From Apibacter adventoris (GTDB lineage: Bacteria > Bacteroidota > Bacteroidia > Flavobacteriales > Weeksellaceae): a stretch of 64,000 bases of DNA. Under the pieces are notes generated by a model, which saw only the letters and a list, made by a program, of their open reading frames with translations, was not told the DNA's origin and made no database searches. The DNA lies in contig NZ_PSZM01000040.1 of assembly GCF_002964975.1 (NCBI RefSeq), forward strand, positions 62,001 through 126,000, given 5' to 3'. The translations under genes and the position numbers were made by a program. Below, in pieces: positions 17,552 through 26,719 of this stretch (the first letter of the stretch is position 1; the number at the start of each line of letters is the position of its first letter).

Positions 17552-18211
17552 ATGATAATTACAGATTATATTTTTAAAAATGTTTCCCCATTATATGAAG
17601 AAGACACTGTAGAAAAGGCTGAAGATATTATGTTAACCTATAAGCTTTCTCATTTGCCTGTAATCTCAGAAAAAAAGAAACTTTTAGGGAATATAAGTTT
17701 TGAAATTATTAAAAATCTTGAAAAAAAGGAAGTAATTATAAACCATTTAATAGAATTAGAAGAATTTTTTCTTTATCAAAGTTCAATTATATTTGATTCT
17801 ATTAAAATTTTTAGTGATAATGCAACTAATATAATCCCGATTATAGATACAAAAGAAAATTATTTAGGAGTAGTATTAGAAGAAGACATAATTGAAGAAT
17901 TTGCGACCTATGCTGTGATTAACGATTTTGGAGTTTATATGACACTTACTACTCCGATACAAAAATATTCAATTAGTGAAGTGGCAAATATAGTTGAAAG
18001 CAATAATGGAAAAATATTAGGTTTGATGGTTACTAAAATTGATGAGGAAACAACTAAAATAACATTAAAAATACAGACAGAAAATATTAGTTCTATAGGA
18101 GATACATTTGAACGTTTTGGGTATCATATTTCAAATAAATATTTTGAGGATTCAAAACAAGAATTACTTAAAAACAGGTTTGATCATTTCCAAAGATTTT
18201 TAGAAGTATAG
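17552..18211 (+). CDS. CBS-domain protein
   Basis: A 219-residue cytosolic protein with a tandem CBS (Bateman) pair in residues 1-130 (VEKAEDIMLTYKLSHLPVI and IIPIIDTKENYLGVVLEEDI), followed by an ACT-like C-terminal half (SISEVANIVESNNGKILGL). CBS pairs bind adenosine nucleotides. The gene commonly stands right before nadK in Bacteroidota, as here (23 bases), which suggests nucleotide-dependent control, although this is not proven. Confidence 0.88.
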   Translation: MIITDYIFKNVSPLYEEDTVEKAEDIMLTYKLSHLPVISEKKKLLGNISFEIIKNLEKKEVIINHLIELEEFFLYQSSIIFDSIKIFSDNATNIIPIIDTKENYLGVVLEEDIIEEFATYAVINDFGVYMTLTTPIQKYSISEVANIVESNNGKILGLMVTKIDEETTKITLKIQTENISSIGDTFERFGYHISNKYFEDSKQELLKNRFDHFQRFLEV

Positions 18212-18234
18212 TAAATTATAAATATATAAGAATA

Positions 18235-19110
18235 ATGAAGATAGGAGTTTATGGACAGGTAGTAAAAAAAGAAGATAAAAATTTATATGAGACTTTTTTT
18301 CAAAAGTTGGAAGAAAAAAAAATTACTATTTTAGTTTGTAATACTTATTTAAAAGAATTGTATAATGTATTAGGCTATAAAAATTCTAATTTATTATCTT
18401 TTGATAAAGAAAAAGGTTTGCCGGAAGATACCCGTTTGCTTTTTACCTTTGGTGGTGATGGAACTATACTGACTGCCTCAACTTTTATTAAAAATACCAA
18501 TATTCCTATTGTGGGTATAAACACAGGAAGATTAGGATTTTTGGCAACTCTTCAAAAAACAGAAATTTTGAATGAATTACCCAGAATTTTAGAGGGTAAT
18601 TGTAGTATCAGTGAACGTTCTATTCTAGAAGTAAAAAGTAATAAAGAAATTTTTTATCCTTTTGCTATTAATGAAGTAGCTGTCATGAGAAAAGAAACAT
18701 CCTCTATGATAACTGTAGATACTTATGTAAATAATGTTTTTTTAAATTCTTTTTGGGCAGATGGCCTTATTATCTCTACACCAACCGGCTCAACAGGATA
18801 TTCGCTAAGTTGTGGAGGACCAATAATCTATCCACAAGCAGATATATTTGTTATAACACCTATTTCTCCTCATAATTTAAATGTTCGGCCATTAATTTTA
18901 AAAGATGACGTAACCATTCAACTGAAAATCCGTGGCAGATCAAAGGAATATTCCTTATCATTAGATTCCAGGTATAATACAATGAATATTGAGGATGAAA
19001 TCATTATAAAAAAAGCAGATTATAAAATAAATATTGTAAAATATAAAAACTATTCTTACTTTGAAAATTTAAGACAAAAACTACAATGGGGAAGAGATTC
19101 AAGAAATTAA
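18235..19110 (+). CDS. nadK: NAD kinase
   Basis: ATP-dependent phosphorylation of NAD to NADP. The 291-residue protein has the GGDGT motif (TFGGDGTILTA, about 72-82), NTGRLGFLAT, NEVAVMR and the TPTGSTGYSLSCGGPI segment. Length matches bacterial NadK. It is the second gene of a CBS-nadK operon and is followed by a terminator-like hairpin at 19259. Confidence 0.97.
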   Translation: MKIGVYGQVVKKEDKNLYETFFQKLEEKKITILVCNTYLKELYNVLGYKNSNLLSFDKEKGLPEDTRLLFTFGGDGTILTASTFIKNTNIPIVGINTGRLGFLATLQKTEILNELPRILEGNCSISERSILEVKSNKEIFYPFAINEVAVMRKETSSMITVDTYVNNVFLNSFWADGLIISTPTGSTGYSLSCGGPIIYPQADIFVITPISPHNLNVRPLILKDDVTIQLKIRGRSKEYSLSLDSRYNTMNIEDEIIIKKADYKINIVKYKNYSYFENLRQKLQWGRDSRN

Positions 19111-19258
19111 ATTACTGATTATCAATTATTAAACCCAAGTTTGTTTATAAGTTTTTAATATCTTTTATTAATATCATTTTCCTTATCATATAAATATCTC
19201 TAATTTTATTTCATCAAAAATATTTGAAAAAAAGAGAGCAATTATTTAAAAAAATATT

Positions 19259-19296
19259 AACCTTATATTAATTTTATAGTTTTATAAGGTTTTTTG
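19259..19296 (+). terminator. Probable terminator downstream of nadK
   Basis: Stem AACCTTATA (19259-19267) paired with TATAAGGTT (19283-19291), loop of 15 bases, followed by a T run. It lies about 150 bases past nadK and 100 before the ribonucleotide reductase operon. The remaining 284-base gap shows nothing else recognisable. Confidence 0.55.
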
Positions 19297-19393
19297 ATAA
19301 AATATAGAGATAGATTTCAAATACAAGATTCCATTCTCTTTGTTTTAGTTTTTTTTTGTTGATTTTAATAAAAATGCTATAAAAAATAAAGAT

Positions 19394-20368
19394 ATGTCAA
19401 TATTTGAGAGAAGAGTAAATTATAAACCTTTTGAATACCCGGAAATATTACAATTTACAGAAGCTATAAATCGGGCTTTTTGGGTTCACTCAGAAGTAGA
19501 TTTTACGGCTGATATTCAAGATTTCCATTCCCACTTAGAAAATAGAGAAAGGAATGCTATAAAAAATAGCTTATTGGCAATTGCACAAATAGAAGTAGCT
19601 GTAAAAACTTTTTGGGGAAATATATATCAACATTTTCCTAAGCCGGAATTTAACGGATTGGGAAGTACTTTTGCCGAATGTGAATTCCGTCACTCGGAAG
19701 CCTATTCTCGTTTATTAGAAGTTTTAGGTTATAATAATGAGTTTGAAAAATTATTAGAAATACCAATTATAAAACAACGAATAGAATATTTAGATAATGC
19801 TTTACAATATGCTAAATCTAGTGATCGTAAAAAATATGTAATTTCATTAATATTATTTTCCATTTTAATTGAAAATGTATCATTATTCAGTCAATTTGCC
19901 ATAATACTTTCCTTTACTCGTTTTAATGGGCTAATGAAAAATGTTAGCAATATTATAGGATGGACCTCTGTAGATGAACAAGTACATGCAAATGCAGGAA
20001 TTTATTTAATAAATAAAATAAAAGAAGAATATCCTGAATATTTTGATGAAGACACAATAAACCATATTAGAGAAACCGTAGAAAACTCCTTAAAAATAGA
20101 AGATAAAATTTTAGACTGGATTTTTGAAGAAGGTGAAATAAATAATTTACAAAAAGAAGATTTATTGAATTTTATGAAATTTAGGGTAGATGAAAGTCTT
20201 AAACAGATTGGAATAAAACAACTTTATAATATTTCGGCAGAGCAATATAAACCTATGGCATGGTTTGAAGAAGAAGTCTTTGCTAACAGTTTAGATGACT
20301 TCTTTGCTAAAAGACCAACAGAGTATACAAAACATGATAAAAGTATAACTGAAAATGATCTATTTTAA
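19394..20368 (+). CDS. nrdB: Ribonucleoside-diphosphate reductase, beta (R2) subunit
   Basis: Supplies the oxidant for class I ribonucleotide reductase. The 324 residues show all six metal ligands: Glu67, Glu97, His100, Glu160, Glu195 and His198 (EFRH, ILIEN, DEQVH). Tyr104 stands at the radical-tyrosine position (HSEAY). The first ligand is Glu, not the Asp usual in classes Ia/Ib; Glu with a retained Tyr, together with the short length, resembles the Flavobacterium johnsoniae class Id protein, which uses a dimanganese centre activated by superoxide (recalled, not checked). No ATP-cone is present. Its stop overlaps the next start by one base (TAATG). Confidence 0.93.
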   Translation: MSIFERRVNYKPFEYPEILQFTEAINRAFWVHSEVDFTADIQDFHSHLENRERNAIKNSLLAIAQIEVAVKTFWGNIYQHFPKPEFNGLGSTFAECEFRHSEAYSRLLEVLGYNNEFEKLLEIPIIKQRIEYLDNALQYAKSSDRKKYVISLILFSILIENVSLFSQFAIILSFTRFNGLMKNVSNIIGWTSVDEQVHANAGIYLINKIKEEYPEYFDEDTINHIRETVENSLKIEDKILDWIFEEGEINNLQKEDLLNFMKFRVDESLKQIGIKQLYNISAEQYKPMAWFEEEVFANSLDDFFAKRPTEYTKHDKSITENDLF

Positions 20369-20661
20369 TGAGAAATTTTTATACCATAAAAGCAAGTTTT
20401 TTACATAAAGAATTTACAGCATCTATAGAAAAAGAAGTTTTGACAAGTTTGGATAATAGAACCAGACATTTACAAATATTAGAAGAATTAGAAGACAAAA
20501 TATCAGAATATTTAAAAGAATTTCAATTAACAGATTTTTATGAAATGCCTTTTATTGATGTAGAAGGAAAAGATAATGGATATTTCTTAAGAAAATTGGC
20601 AATAAATAAAAAATCCGGTTTAAAAGGAAAATTGGAATTAATGGTTAAAAGAATAGATTAA
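20368..20661 (+). CDS. Small protein encoded between nrdB and nrdA
   Basis: A 97-residue soluble protein with no recognised domain. It begins in the TAATG overlap with nrdB and ends 9 bases before nrdA, so translation is coupled and it must be made with the reductase. The sequence has an N-terminal beta-like segment, a charged amphipathic helix (EVLTSLDNRTRHLQILEEL, about 24-42), the segment TDFYEMPFIDVEG and a basic C-terminus. Neither subunit has an ATP-cone, so a regulatory or assembly role is attractive, but this is inference from position only. Confidence 0.75.
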   Translation: MRNFYTIKASFLHKEFTASIEKEVLTSLDNRTRHLQILEELEDKISEYLKEFQLTDFYEMPFIDVEGKDNGYFLRKLAINKKSGLKGKLELMVKRID

Positions 20662-20670
20662 TAATAAATT

Positions 20671-22320
20671 ATGAGCGAAAAACTTTGGTGGAAAAATTCA
20701 GAAAGTGAACAAATTTTGAATAGAGGATATTTGTTGAAAGGGGAAACAGTAGAAGGAGCTATTGACAGGATTACAACATCTGCATCTCAGAGGCTTTATA
20801 AACCTGAACTCAAAGAAGCTTTTCAGGAAATGATAGAAAGAGGATGGATGAGTTTAAGCTCACCTATTTGGGCTAATATGGGTACTCAGAGAGGATTACC
20901 TATTTCATGTTTTAATGTTTACATACCCGATAGTATAGAAGGCATTACCCATAAATTAGGAGAAGTAATCATGCAAACCAAAATAGGGGGGGGAACTTCC
21001 GGATATTTTGGGGCCCTAAGACCCAGAGGATCTGCTGTATCAGACAATGGTAAAAGTAGTGGTGCTGTAAGCTTTATGAAACTTTTTGATACTGCTATGG
21101 ATACTATATCCCAAGGAGGAGTAAGAAGAGGGGCTTTTGCTGCTTATTTAGATATTGACCATCCTGATATTGACGAATTTTTAACTATCAAAGATATAGG
21201 TAATCCTGTACAAAATTTATTTTTCGGTGTTTGCGTTCCCGATTATTGGATGCAGGAAATGATTGATGGAGATACTGATAAAAGAAAAATTTGGGCTAAA
21301 GTTTTGGAAAGCAGGCAACAAAAAGGATTACCCTATATTTTCTTTTCAGATAACGTAAATAAAAATAAGCCACAGGTATATAAAGATCAAGGAATGGTAA
21401 TTCATGCTTCTAACCTTTGTTCAGAAATTATGTTACCTTCTACAGAAGAAGAGTCTTTCATTTGTTGCTTATCCTCAATGAATTTGGAATTATATGATGA
21501 ATGGAAAGATACCGATGCAGTAAAATTAGCAATTTTCTTTTTAGATGCTGTATTACAAGAATTTATTGTAAAAACTGAAGGGAATTATTACCTAGCTTCA
21601 GCAAATAATTTTGCAAAAAGGCATAGGGCTTTAGGTTTAGGAGTTTTAGGATGGCATTCTTACTTACAGAAAAATATGATTCCGTTTGAAGGAATGGAAG
21701 CTAAACAAAAAACGGTAGAAATTTTTAAATATTTACAAGATAAATCTAACAAAGCAACAGAGGACTTAGCCAGAATATACGGAGAACCTGAATTATTAAA
21801 AGGATATGGCAAAAGAAACACCACATTATTAGCTATTGCTCCTACTACTTCTTCCTCTGCCATTTTAGGACAAACTTCTCCCGGTATAGAGCCATTTAGT
21901 TCAAATTATTATAAAGCAGGATTATCCAAAGGTAATTTTATGCGGAAAAATAAATACTTAGACATATTATTAACAGAAAAAGGCATTAATAATGAAGATA
22001 CATGGAGAGGAATTATGTTAAACGGTGGAAGTGTTCAGCATTTAAATGAGCTAAGTTATGAAGAAAAACAAGTCTTTAAAACATTTAAAGAAATAAGTCA
22101 ATTAGAAATAATACAACAAGCGGCAATAAGACAAAAATATATAGATCAGTCGCAATCATTAAATTTAAATATACCCGCAGAATTGCCTGTAAAGGAAGTT
22201 AACCGATTAATTATAGAAGCATGGAAATTAGGAGTAAAAACATTGTATTATCAAAGAAGTCAAAGTGTAGCTAAAGAAATGGTAGTTAATTTGGTAAGCT
22301 GTAGTAGTTGTGAATCATAA
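20671..22320 (+). CDS. nrdA: Ribonucleoside-diphosphate reductase, alpha (R1) subunit
   Basis: Catalytic subunit that reduces ribonucleotides to deoxyribonucleotides. The 549-residue protein is short because it lacks the N-terminal ATP-cone. The active-site set is visible: first redox Cys in PISCFNV, ASNLCSE with the radical Cys and Glu (NxCxE), second redox Cys in SFICCLSS, the tyrosine pair in TLYYQRS and the C-terminal CSSC tail that accepts electrons. A G8 run lies in the coding sequence at 20986-20993. It ends a three-gene operon with a terminator. Confidence 0.96.
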   Translation: MSEKLWWKNSESEQILNRGYLLKGETVEGAIDRITTSASQRLYKPELKEAFQEMIERGWMSLSSPIWANMGTQRGLPISCFNVYIPDSIEGITHKLGEVIMQTKIGGGTSGYFGALRPRGSAVSDNGKSSGAVSFMKLFDTAMDTISQGGVRRGAFAAYLDIDHPDIDEFLTIKDIGNPVQNLFFGVCVPDYWMQEMIDGDTDKRKIWAKVLESRQQKGLPYIFFSDNVNKNKPQVYKDQGMVIHASNLCSEIMLPSTEEESFICCLSSMNLELYDEWKDTDAVKLAIFFLDAVLQEFIVKTEGNYYLASANNFAKRHRALGLGVLGWHSYLQKNMIPFEGMEAKQKTVEIFKYLQDKSNKATEDLARIYGEPELLKGYGKRNTTLLAIAPTTSSSAILGQTSPGIEPFSSNYYKAGLSKGNFMRKNKYLDILLTEKGINNEDTWRGIMLNGGSVQHLNELSYEEKQVFKTFKEISQLEIIQQAAIRQKYIDQSQSLNLNIPAELPVKEVNRLIIEAWKLGVKTLYYQRSQSVAKEMVVNLVSCSSCES

Positions 22321-22331
22321 CAATTAAAATA

Positions 22332-22360
22332 AAAAAAGTCTGATACATTCAGACTTTTTT
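22332..22360 (+). terminator. Terminator of the ribonucleotide reductase operon
   Basis: Stem 22332-22342 (A6-GTCTG) with 22350-22360 (CAGAC-T6), perfect over 11 bp, loop of 7 bases, 12 bases after the nrdA stop. Confidence 0.88.
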
Positions 22361-22415
22361 ATTTTCCAATAATATATTCTTAATTTTACGGAAATGTACA
22401 GTTCATCTAAAAATA

Positions 22416-23036
22416 ATGAGTACTGATTATTATAAAATTTTAAGAGTTAATTACAATGCAAAACCTTATGAAATAAAAAAAGCCTACAGAAAATTGGCCT
22501 TATTATATCATCCGGATAAAAATCCTTCAGATAAAAATAAATACCAAAAGATATTTACAGAGATAAATGAAGCTTATAACGTTTTATCTAAAAATGAATC
22601 TCGAAAACGTTATGATTTAATTTATAAAACAAAAATTATTCAGAAAAAAACAACTATATCTCCTCATTTGTTTCTAGAAAAAATTAATAATATAAGAAAA
22701 TTCATATACACAAAAGGAAGGAATAAAATTAGTGAAACAGCCTTATATAAAGCCTTATACAATTTATTATCAGATAACAATCTGAAATTTTTACTAATTA
22801 AAAACGAAAAAGAAATCAACGAAGAAATAATAAAAGAAGTTTTGAAATGTTGTAATTTTTTAACTACCCAAAATATGAATAATATTACTGGTAGATTATT
22901 TATTTTAGCAAATGAAAATCCTAAATTAAATAATTTAATAAATGATTATATTAAACATTCAAATCAATTAATATTTTCAAATGTAATAGCTTTTTTTATA
23001 AAAGCCAAATATAAGATTACAAGATTATTCCGTTAA
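22416..23036 (+). CDS. J-domain protein
   Basis: A 206-residue protein with an N-terminal DnaJ domain (about 3-70): [22 protein letters not shown], then the HPD tripeptide at 32-34 and DKNPSDK. J domains stimulate DnaK-type Hsp70 ATPase. The remaining ~130 residues are not the G/F or zinc-finger regions of DnaJ, so this is a specialised co-chaperone with an unknown client. Its last four bases overlap the convergent glycosyltransferase gene. Confidence 0.85.
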   Translation: MSTDYYKILRVNYNAKPYEIKKAYRKLALLYHPDKNPSDKNKYQKIFTEINEAYNVLSKNESRKRYDLIYKTKIIQKKTTISPHLFLEKINNIRKFIYTKGRNKISETALYKALYNLLSDNNLKFLLIKNEKEINEEIIKEVLKCCNFLTTQNMNNITGRLFILANENPKLNNLINDYIKHSNQLIFSNVIAFFIKAKYKITRLFR

Positions 23037-23848
23037 TAAAAAGGAATTTTTTTATTTTTCTTAATTTTTTCCACTCCATTTGTACATACTATAATCTTAT
23101 ATTTTTTTGTTTTTTTTAAGATCATAATATTCAGCTTATCAGCATCATCAGTAGAGGGATTAGGCAAAAAATATAAAATCGCTAGATAACTTAGTTTTTT
23201 CCCCTTAATTCCACTAAATAATAAACGATAAAAAAAATCAATATCCTCCCCGGCTTGGGTCATAAAATCTTCATTATACCCATTTATATCCATAAAATCT
23301 TTTTTCCAAAAAGAAACATTATTTCCCGTCATTTCTTCAGAAAAATAATTAATCGGGGAATTAAAATTTGACAAAAAAGGAATTCTTAAATTTTTATTGC
23401 TTCGTTTAATTTTTCCTGAGAAGTAACTGAATTTAATAATTTCATTTTGTATTACTGTATGAATTGATTTAGAATGTACAGGTAGGCTAATTCCATACAG
23501 AAAAATATTAGGTTTAGCTTTTATACTATGATCATAAACAAAATTTTTATGTAAAATACAATTTGCATTAATTTGTATTATATAATCCGATTGGCTTTTA
23601 AGAATCGCTTTATTTAATATTTTAGATTTACTTGGCTCTTCATTCTTTTCTAATTCCATATGTAGGATAGGAGTGGGTATATATTGAGCAAATTTTTGAA
23701 TTATAGGTTTGTTTAATTTGGAAGATCCACCATCGGCAATTAAAATTTCATCAGGAAATTTAGTTTGTTGTTGTATGCTTTTTAAAACTAGGTTAAGAGC
23801 TTCCGGCCAATTAAAAGTGTAAATAACTAAAGAAATAGTATGAGACAT
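23033..23848 (-). CDS. Family 2 glycosyltransferase
   Basis: Transfers a sugar from a nucleotide donor, probably for envelope glycan. From the ATG at 23848 it has 271 residues: the GT-A start [27 protein letters not shown] (DxD-like region), the central [15 protein letters not shown] and [15 protein letters not shown] with the ED motif of the catalytic base. The TTG at 23863 would add five residues and is less likely. It is isolated from the main sugar cluster at 38-45 kb. Confidence 0.88.
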   Translation of the reverse strand: MSHTISLVIYTFNWPEALNLVLKSIQQQTKFPDEILIADGGSSKLNKPIIQKFAQYIPTPILHMELEKNEEPSKSKILNKAILKSQSDYIIQINANCILHKNFVYDHSIKAKPNIFLYGISLPVHSKSIHTVIQNEIIKFSYFSGKIKRSNKNLRIPFLSNFNSPINYFSEEMTGNNVSFWKKDFMDINGYNEDFMTQAGEDIDFFYRLLFSGIKGKKLSYLAILYFLPNPSTDDADKLNIMILKKTKKYKIIVCTNGVEKIKKNKKIPFY

Positions 23849-24057
23849 GGAGTTTAAATTCAATTTTAGTTTAAAAAAATAAAAAGAGTGATATATTTAT
23901 TCAAAAATATGAAATAAATGGTTTTAATATACAAAATATTATAGAAATACAACAATTATTAAATATGATAAATTTCTGTAATAATGCTTGCATATTAAAA
24001 AAGAAAAGAATAAAAAATAATTTATTATATTTATGCTTAGCAAAATAAAAATGAAAA

Positions 24058-24645
24058 ATGCATAATAAATTATTAAGGCTGTTAATCATAGTTATTGCAA
24101 TTATAAACATAGGAATGTTTCAGGCTCAAAATAAAAAAACTACCCAACAGGAAAAAAGCTCTCAGTATAAAAAAAAACCATTAATTTACGGACCTAAATC
24201 CGCAGCTAAAATAAAAGAACTGTTCTTTCTTAATTCTCAATTTAAACTACCAGCCACAATATCTGCTATAAACAGTATTGCAGGATATACAAGTTCTGAA
24301 TCTATAGAAGGAGCAGGAAATATATATACTTGGGATTTTACCAATGGATTTCAAATAAGTGCAATATCTGAGTCCGGAGGTACAGTAGGAGGAAATGATA
24401 ATATAGTTCTGGTAAGTTTTAATTATGGAAATACCAACTCTTTAGAACTGGGAAATTCTATAAGTATTCATAAATCCACCTTAGCTTCTATTCAAAAATT
24501 ATATCCCGGAAAATTAATCAAATATAAATCTTCAAAAATTCCAACTTATAAAATGGAAAACCAATCGAAGTATATTACCTTTTATTTTAATGAAAAAAAT
24601 ATACTTACAAGTCTATCCATCTCCAAATATGATTTAGAAATTTAA
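24058..24645 (+). CDS. Uncharacterised secreted protein
   Basis: A 195-residue protein with a clear signal peptide (about 1-23, ending FQAQ), then a basic, Gln/Lys-rich linker and a Gly/Ser/Asn-rich beta domain (AINSIAGYTSSES, GNIYTWDFTNG, ISESGGTVGGNDN). No family is recognised. It lies 21 bases before the GH3 gene, so they may be co-transcribed. Predicted periplasmic or outer-membrane. Confidence 0.65.
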   Translation: MHNKLLRLLIIVIAIINIGMFQAQNKKTTQQEKSSQYKKKPLIYGPKSAAKIKELFFLNSQFKLPATISAINSIAGYTSSESIEGAGNIYTWDFTNGFQISAISESGGTVGGNDNIVLVSFNYGNTNSLELGNSISIHKSTLASIQKLYPGKLIKYKSSKIPTYKMENQSKYITFYFNEKNILTSLSISKYDLEI

Positions 24646-24666
24646 AAAAACAGGTAAAATTTATTT

Positions 24667-26334
24667 ATGAAAAAAATACTGTGGGCTTTTATTATTTTCA
24701 GCTCTTTTTTTTGTAGAGTAGAATCTCAATTAAAGAGAAATATGACTAAAGAAGAACAAAAAAAAGCGGCTAAATGGGTTGATTCAGTTTATCATTCTTT
24801 GACAATAGAAGATAAAATTGCACAATTATTTATTGTGGCAGCCTATGTAAATAAAGGAGAAAAACATATACAGGAAGTTACGGATTTAGTAAACCGCGAG
24901 CATATTGGAGGTTTAATATTGATGCAAGACGACGCCCGAAAACAAACAAGATGGGTAAACCAATTACAACAACAATCCCTTGTCCCTATGTTAATAGGAA
25001 TCGATGGCGAATGGGGGTTAGCACAACGGTTTGCAGAAACTCCCCGTTTTCCTTGGGCTATGACATTAGGTGCTATAACGCAAGACAGTCTTATTTTTGA
25101 AACGGCTAAGTTCATTGCGTTACATTGCAAAAGAATGGGAATTAATTGGGATTTTGCTCCGGTAGTAGATATTAATGTAAATCCTAATAACCCTATAATA
25201 GGAAACCGATCTTTTGGTTCCGACAAACATAATGTTGTAAAAAAAGCCTTAGCCTATATGCAAGGGTTGCAAAGTCAAAAGGTCCTTTCTTCGGCAAAAC
25301 ACTTTCCGGGTCATGGAGATACAGAGGTCGACAGCCATTTGGATCTTCCCACCTTAAATCATACCCAAGCCCGTTTTGAAACTTTAGAATTATTTCCTTT
25401 TAAAAAATTAATTAAAAATAAAGTAGACGGTATTATGGTCGCTCATTTAAATGTTCCGGTTTATGAAAAAGACCCTAAAGTACCCGCTTCACTTTCCTAC
25501 AATATAATTACAAAACTGTTGAAGAATAAGTTAGGCTTTAAAGGCTTAATCATTACCGATGCATTGAATATGCAAGGAGTAGCTAAAAACTACCCTTATG
25601 GAGAAATGGATTATTTGGCATTTAAAGCAGGCAATGATGTTCTTTTATTCTCCCAAGGGGTTGTATTGGGAAAACAAAAAATAAAACAAGGCCTGGAAAG
25701 TGGAGATATTTCGGAAAAACGACTCGAAGAAAGTGTAAAAAAGATATTGTTTGCTAAATATAAGGTAGGTTTATATAAAAAATTTACACCCGTAAATGAA
25801 GAGAATTTAATGAACGATTTGAATAATAAAGACTCGGATTTATTAATAGAAAAATTGTATAAAGCCGCAATTACTAACATAAAAACAACAAAAGGCTTTT
25901 TCCCTTTATCAAAAAGCAAAAAATATTTATTCTTGCCTTTGGAAGAAGGAAACCATGAAATATTTTATTCGGAACTACAAAACAAATTTCCGGATATACA
26001 AAAAGTAACCCTCTCACAATTAAACTCAGGCAAATTGAATCCCAAAGATTATCAGCTAATTATAGGCATCTTTAAAGATACGGAAAGTTCAGTGTATTAC
26101 TCATATAAAATATCTCAAGAATCTAAAGACTCCCTTACACAATTATCAAAAAAATATGAGGTGACTTTATGTGATTTTATAAGTCCATATAGTTTAAATT
26201 ACTTGGACTTAACCTCAATAAAAAATATTATAATCACTTACCAGAATAATTCTTATACCCAAAAAAATATGATTGATATATTAACAGGAGCAATAAAAGC
26301 AGAAGGTAAATTACCTGTAAAGATTGCCAATTAA
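24667..26334 (+). CDS. Glycoside hydrolase family 3 beta-N-acetylhexosaminidase-like enzyme
   Basis: Probably removes beta-N-acetylglucosamine from peptidoglycan fragments. The 555-residue protein has a signal peptide (about 1-20), a GH3 catalytic barrel with IDGEWGLAQRF, the NagZ-type KHFPGHGDTEVDSH loop holding the Asp/His dyad, and GLIITDALNMQGV with the Asp nucleophile. A C-terminal GH3 domain follows (about 400-555). Many Bacteroidota homologues carry an additional beta-lactamase-like domain, missing here. The chitobiosidase-type substrate is inferred from the PGHG loop. Confidence 0.9.
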   Translation: MKKILWAFIIFSSFFCRVESQLKRNMTKEEQKKAAKWVDSVYHSLTIEDKIAQLFIVAAYVNKGEKHIQEVTDLVNREHIGGLILMQDDARKQTRWVNQLQQQSLVPMLIGIDGEWGLAQRFAETPRFPWAMTLGAITQDSLIFETAKFIALHCKRMGINWDFAPVVDINVNPNNPIIGNRSFGSDKHNVVKKALAYMQGLQSQKVLSSAKHFPGHGDTEVDSHLDLPTLNHTQARFETLELFPFKKLIKNKVDGIMVAHLNVPVYEKDPKVPASLSYNIITKLLKNKLGFKGLIITDALNMQGVAKNYPYGEMDYLAFKAGNDVLLFSQGVVLGKQKIKQGLESGDISEKRLEESVKKILFAKYKVGLYKKFTPVNEENLMNDLNNKDSDLLIEKLYKAAITNIKTTKGFFPLSKSKKYLFLPLEEGNHEIFYSELQNKFPDIQKVTLSQLNSGKLNPKDYQLIIGIFKDTESSVYYSYKISQESKDSLTQLSKKYEVTLCDFISPYSLNYLDLTSIKNIIITYQNNSYTQKNMIDILTGAIKAEGKLPVKIAN

Positions 26335-26456
26335 CCTATAAAAATAATTCGGCTGAAGGATAAGTTTTTTTTAAACATAGTTTATACCATTATTATTTTA
26401 CTTATTTTTAACTATAAAAATAAACATAAACCACAAACCACCTAAAATAACTAAAA

Positions 26457-26591
26457 CTACTCATCATGGAACAGTCTCACAATCCTCCTCGGGTTTTCCT
26501 TTACCCAACTCGGTTCTTTATAAGAAATAACTCCGCTAAAACAAAATATACCTTCCAAAAAAAGATACACAAAAGAGGTAATATTTTTTAG
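26457..26591. other. Unexplained short sequence, open on both strands, before hsdM
   Basis: In the 385-base gap between the GH3 gene and hsdM lies a stretch with GC well above its surroundings (26461-26520 is close to half G+C). On the plus strand an ATG at 26466 opens a 41-codon frame (MEQSHNPPRVFLYPTRFF...) to 26591. On the minus strand a frame ending at 26457 reads ...GVISYKEPSWVKENPRRI.... Both look protein-like, but at most one can be real. It may be a remnant or a noncoding element at the island edge. The rest of the gap holds a TAnnTTTG element at 26671-26678 but no matching -33. Confidence 0.35.
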
Positions 26592-26719
26592 GGTTCAGTT
26601 GTAGGAAGGTACTGTAAATTAAACATCAAATAAGAGAATAGCCCAATACGATAACAGAAAAATATTTTAGTAATTTTGAATACAAAGGAAAAACAAACTA
26701 ATTATAGGAAATATAAAAG

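Noticed and set aside
24843-25226. 127-residue minus-strand frame opposite the GH3 gene
   Set aside because: Antisense to conserved catalytic motifs (the KHFPGHGDT region follows); Cys/Ile-rich shadow composition.
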